Positions 61,270-64,000 of a stretch of DNA of 64,000 bases are shown here, piece after piece. The stretch is from Neopusillimonas maritima (GTDB lineage Bacteria; Pseudomonadota; Gammaproteobacteria; Burkholderiales; Burkholderiaceae_B), in NCBI RefSeq assembly GCF_040930455.2, contig NZ_CP170494.1; one strand, written 5' to 3'. Made by a program: the position numbers and the translations under genes. The notes below the pieces were generated by a model, which searched no databases, was not told the origin of the DNA, and saw only the letters and a list, made by a program, of their open reading frames with translations. Numbering within the stretch: position 1 is the first letter of the stretch; each line of letters opens with the position of its first letter.

Positions 61270-62306
61270 TGGATACGCAAAAGAAACTCTATATCTCCGA
61301 CGTAACCCTGCGTGACGGCAGCCATGCGATTCGGCATCAATACAGTGTCGATAACGTTCGCGCCATTGCCAAGGCACTTGATGAAGCCGGGGTGTACAGC
61401 ATTGAAGTGGCGCACGGCGACGGCCTGGAAGGCTCCAGCTTCAACTACGGCTTTGGGGCACACAGCGATGTGGAATGGATTACGGCGGCTGCCGAATCGG
61501 TTACCAACACCAAAATTGCCACCCTGCTGCTGCCGGGTATCGGCACCATGCACGACCTGCGCCGCGCCTACGATGCAGGCGCGCGCGTAGTCCGTGTTGC
61601 CACACATTGCACGGAAGCCGATGTGTCCCGCCAACATATCGACTATGCCAATGAACTGGGTATGGACGCAGTGGGCTTCCTGATGATGAGCCACATGATT
61701 CAACCGGCCCAGTTGGCCGAGCAAGCCAAGCTTATGGAAAGCTACGGCGCCAGTTGCATTTATGTGGTCGACTCAGGCGGTGCGCTCACCATGAACGACG
61801 TGCGCGACCGTTTCCGTGCGCTGAAAGACGTTCTAAAGCCCGAAACCGAAACCGGTATTCACGCCCACCACAACCTTAGCCTGGGTGTGGCGAATTCCAT
61901 CGTAGCGGTGGAAGAAGGTTGTGATCGCATCGACGCCAGCCTGGCGGGTATGGGTGCCGGTGCGGGCAATGCGCCGTTGGAGGTCTTCATTGCCGCAGCC
62001 GAACGGCTGGGCTGGAATCACGGTTGCGACCTTTACAAGCTTATGGACGCGGCCGACGACCTGGTGCGGCCGCTGCAAGACCGCCCGGTTCGGGTCGACC
62101 GCGAAACGCTTGCGCTCGGGTACGCCGGGGTTTATTCCAGCTTCCTGCGCCATGCGGAAGCAGCTGCGGCCAAATACAACCTGAAAACGGTGGATATCCT
62201 GGTTGAACTGGGCAGACGCAAAATGGTGGGCGGCCAGGAAGACATGATTGTCGACGTAGCACTTGACCTACTTGCAAGCCAGGAACAAATGAGCAACAAT
62301 CAATAA
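61269..62306 (+). CDS. mhpE: 4-Hydroxy-2-oxovalerate aldolase (MhpE/DmpG)
   Basis: A 345-residue HMGL-like TIM-barrel aldolase. YISDVTLRDGSHAIRHQYS carries the Arg-Asp of the active site, GLEGSSFNYGFG and the metal-binding TGIHAHHNLSLGVANSI follow, and a C-terminal communication domain has QDRPVRVDRETLALGYAGVYSSFL. It splits 4-hydroxy-2-oxovalerate into pyruvate and acetaldehyde. Acetaldehyde passes through a channel to the dehydrogenase encoded immediately upstream. This completes the lower meta pathway. Confidence 0.94.
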   Translation: MDTQKKLYISDVTLRDGSHAIRHQYSVDNVRAIAKALDEAGVYSIEVAHGDGLEGSSFNYGFGAHSDVEWITAAAESVTNTKIATLLLPGIGTMHDLRRAYDAGARVVRVATHCTEADVSRQHIDYANELGMDAVGFLMMSHMIQPAQLAEQAKLMESYGASCIYVVDSGGALTMNDVRDRFRALKDVLKPETETGIHAHHNLSLGVANSIVAVEEGCDRIDASLAGMGAGAGNAPLEVFIAAAERLGWNHGCDLYKLMDAADDLVRPLQDRPVRVDRETLALGYAGVYSSFLRHAEAAAAKYNLKTVDILVELGRRKMVGGQEDMIVDVALDLLASQEQMSNNQ

Positions 62307-62435
62307 CCGTAACATTCAGCACACTTAATCTGACAGGGTTCTGAACAGTTATTGCCTGCTTGGAACCCTTTTTGCTTTAGGTGGGCATGCCTTAACGGTA
62401 TTAGACTCATAACCAAAATTCTCAGGAGACGACTA

Positions 62436-63608
62436 ATGAGAAAATTCGCCAAAATTGCGCTTGCAGCGGCCTGCTTTGCAACCGCTGCAGTCGCGCACGC
62501 TGCAGAACCGTTCAAAATCGGCTTCATTATCCCCATGACAGGCCCATTTGCCTCTACTGGTAAACAAGCCGTTGCCGGCGCCAAACTTTACATGCAGCAG
62601 CATGGCGATGAAGTAGCCGGGCGCAAAGTTGAACTCATCATTAAAGACGACGGCGGCGTTCAGCCTGAAACAACCAAACGTATTGCCCAGGAACTGGTCG
62701 TGCAGGATAAGGTAAATGTGCTGGCCGGCTTTGGCCTCACACCGCTGGCATTTGCCGCTGCACCCATTGCCACCCAGGCTAAAGTTCCCATGGTGGTCAC
62801 GGCAGCCGGCACCTCATCAATTGTTCAGAAGTCGCCCTACATCGTGCGTACCTCCATGACACTGCCGCAAACAACTGCGCCTATCGCAGCCTGGGCACGT
62901 GACAACAAAGACGTCAAAATCGATACCGCTGTTACGCTGGTAGCCGACTACGGCCCAGGTCACGACGCTGAAAAAGTCTTCGTGAAAACCTTTACGGAAA
63001 AAGGCGGGAAAGTGCTGGAAAGCATCCGCAGCCCCATGGCAAACCCCGACTTTTCGGCGTTCCTTCAGCGCGTTCGCGACTTGAAACCCGATGCACTTTT
63101 CGTGTTTGTTCCTTCCGGCCAAGGTACCGCAGTGTTGAAGCAGTTCAAGGAACGTAATCTCGCTGCAGAAGGTATCAATCTGATCGGTACCGGCGACATG
63201 GTGGAAGACGACCTGATGCCTTCAATGGGTGATGAAGTGCTGGGTATTATCACTTCCCACCACTACTCAGCCGCTCACGATTCCGAAACAAACAAGGAAT
63301 TTGTAAAAGCGTTCGCCGAGGCCAACGACGGGATGCGTGCCAGCTTCATGGGTGTAGGTGCCTACGACGGCATGCACCTTATTTACGAAGCGTTGAAGAA
63401 AGCCGGTCCAGATGCCACGGGCGACGAACTACTGGCCGCTATGAAAGGAATGGAGTGGGAAAGCCCTCGTGGCCCGATCCGTATCGACCCTGAAACACGC
63501 GACATCGTTCAGAACATCTACATTCGTGAAGCCAAGAAACTGGATAACGGCGAACGTTATAACGTTGAATTCGACGTCGTGGAAATGTTCAAAGACCCAG
63601 GCGTTTAA
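62436..63608 (+). CDS. LivK-type ABC transporter substrate-binding protein, aromatic-acid type
   Basis: About 390 residues. A signal peptide (KFAKIALAAACFATAAVAHAAEP) is followed by a type I periplasmic binding fold (FKIGFIIPMTGPFASTGKQAVAGAKLYMQQHG, KVPMVVTAAGTSSIVQKSPYIVRTSM). AGGAGA precedes ATG 62436. Placement after the aldolase gene, with a terminator behind, suggests it belongs to the pathway and binds its aromatic substrate; relatives bind benzoate-type acids. The permease and ATPase genes are not in the window. Confidence 0.85.
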   Translation: MRKFAKIALAAACFATAAVAHAAEPFKIGFIIPMTGPFASTGKQAVAGAKLYMQQHGDEVAGRKVELIIKDDGGVQPETTKRIAQELVVQDKVNVLAGFGLTPLAFAAAPIATQAKVPMVVTAAGTSSIVQKSPYIVRTSMTLPQTTAPIAAWARDNKDVKIDTAVTLVADYGPGHDAEKVFVKTFTEKGGKVLESIRSPMANPDFSAFLQRVRDLKPDALFVFVPSGQGTAVLKQFKERNLAAEGINLIGTGDMVEDDLMPSMGDEVLGIITSHHYSAAHDSETNKEFVKAFAEANDGMRASFMGVGAYDGMHLIYEALKKAGPDATGDELLAAMKGMEWESPRGPIRIDPETRDIVQNIYIREAKKLDNGERYNVEFDVVEMFKDPGV

Positions 63609-63668
63609 GCAATATATCAACAGTTAGATAAAAAACCAACGCACTCAAATTGTTGTAAAACGCTCTCT

Positions 63669-63701
63669 AAGCCCCTTCTGAACTGAAGGGGCTTTTCTTT
63701 T
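63669..63701 (+). terminator. Rho-independent terminator of the catabolic operon
   Basis: AAGCCCCTTC (63669-63678) pairs with GAAGGGGCTT (63685-63694), followed by TTCTTTT. It lies 60 bases after the binding-protein stop. Confidence 0.85.
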
Positions 63702-63831
63702 AGGCCTTCATAAAATTATAAATTTTATATTTTCAATACTGTGAGCGCGCAGCTCACGCAAATTCATTAAAATCAGCATCACCATTACAGCTTCAGCATG
63801 CGTTTTCACCCAATTCACCGGACTTCACTCT

Positions 63832-64000
63832 ATGCAACTGGGCAATCTTTCAGACAGCCAACCAGAAACATGGGGCACCAGCCTGCCCGAATTCTTCGAA
63901 ATCATGCCGAACTCTTTATGGCTTGAAGACTATAGCCAGCTCTACGAGCTGTTTGAAAATTGGCGTTCGCAAGGTATCACCGATTTACGCGACTATTTGG
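63832..64000 (+). CDS. Start of a PAS-type sensory protein (runs off the right edge)
   Basis: The first 56 residues are visible. LPEFFEIMPNSLWLEDYSQLYELFENW followed by GITDLRDYL is the N-terminal PAS-like start common in betaproteobacterial sensor histidine kinases and GGDEF proteins (W-LEDFS....F..WR..GVTDLR.Y). The output domain lies beyond the window, so it cannot be told whether it is a kinase or cyclase. Confidence 0.6.
   Translation, partial: MQLGNLSDSQPETWGTSLPEFFEIMPNSLWLEDYSQLYELFENWRSQGITDLRDYL

Noticed and set aside
1..64000. CRISPR arrays, tRNA or rRNA genes, replication origin
   Set aside because: No regularly spaced repeats, no cloverleaf-like or rRNA sequence and no cluster of DnaA boxes were noticed while reading; a tRNA scan could still find a weakly visible one.

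Overview
The window looks like chromosome from a Gram-negative betaproteobacterium, most likely an Alcaligenaceae-type member of the Burkholderiales. This rests on gene content (GltS next to a TAXI binding protein, PEP carboxylase, BrnQ, a CatR-type regulator with a meta-cleavage lower pathway, TIGR04282/04283 transferases, LivK-type binding protein) and on a GC-rich core. The family assignment is an inference; no rRNA or tRNA is present to confirm it.

Region 1 (1-10.08 kb) is an accessory island, visibly AT-richer than the rest. From the left it holds the start of a nuclease-like gene, a decayed reverse transcriptase, a hairpin-rich non-coding stretch, and then two converging operons built around TIR domains. 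The rightward operon (1398-5371) encodes a ThsB-like TIR protein, a SLOG-patatin fusion, a second TIR protein and a stand-alone SLOG protein. This is the layout expected of a Thoeris-like system, in which a TIR makes an NAD-derived signal and a SLOG domain senses it, here with a phospholipase as predicted killer. The leftward operon (8313-5418) couples another ThsB-like TIR protein to three nucleotide or base-modification proteins: an Nmad2 domain, a MazG-like pyrophosphohydrolase and a uracil-DNA-glycosylase-fold protein. I know of no described system with this make-up, and it is the best candidate for an undescribed defence system here. A beheaded tyrosine integrase and a small associated gene close the island.

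Region 2 (10.08-12.86 kb) is an IS3-family element split by an IS30-family element. The IS3 copy has matching terminal repeats but no target duplication. It joins the cut integrase to a 5'-truncated rlmF, so it marks a rearrangement junction.

Region 3 (12.9-64 kb) is mostly ordinary chromosome. It includes a ThDP enzyme with a spermidine-synthase-like gene, arfB, a glycosyltransferase/TetR pair, an Ada-like repair protein, an ECF41-type sigma factor with its AhpD-like partner and a good match to its promoter, a dabBA inorganic-carbon uptake operon with a divergent LysR gene, an FMO/SDR/MaoC catabolic cluster, a catalytically degenerate beta-lactamase-family protein with an orphan TpsB, two diguanylate cyclases, methylthioadenosine salvage genes, tag, NDH-2, TAXI-gltS, ppc and a subtilase autotransporter. 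A divergent LysR-SDR pair has been destroyed by a deletion at about 42.7 kb.

Region 4 (56.6-63.7 kb) is a catabolic operon. A LysR regulator with a CatR-type box controls an intradiol dioxygenase followed by the lower meta-cleavage enzymes (decarboxylase, hydratase, aldolase, acylating aldehyde dehydrogenase) and a LivK-type binding protein. An intradiol enzyme feeding a meta pathway makes chemical sense if the substrate is pyrogallol, whose intradiol cleavage yields 2-hydroxymuconate directly.
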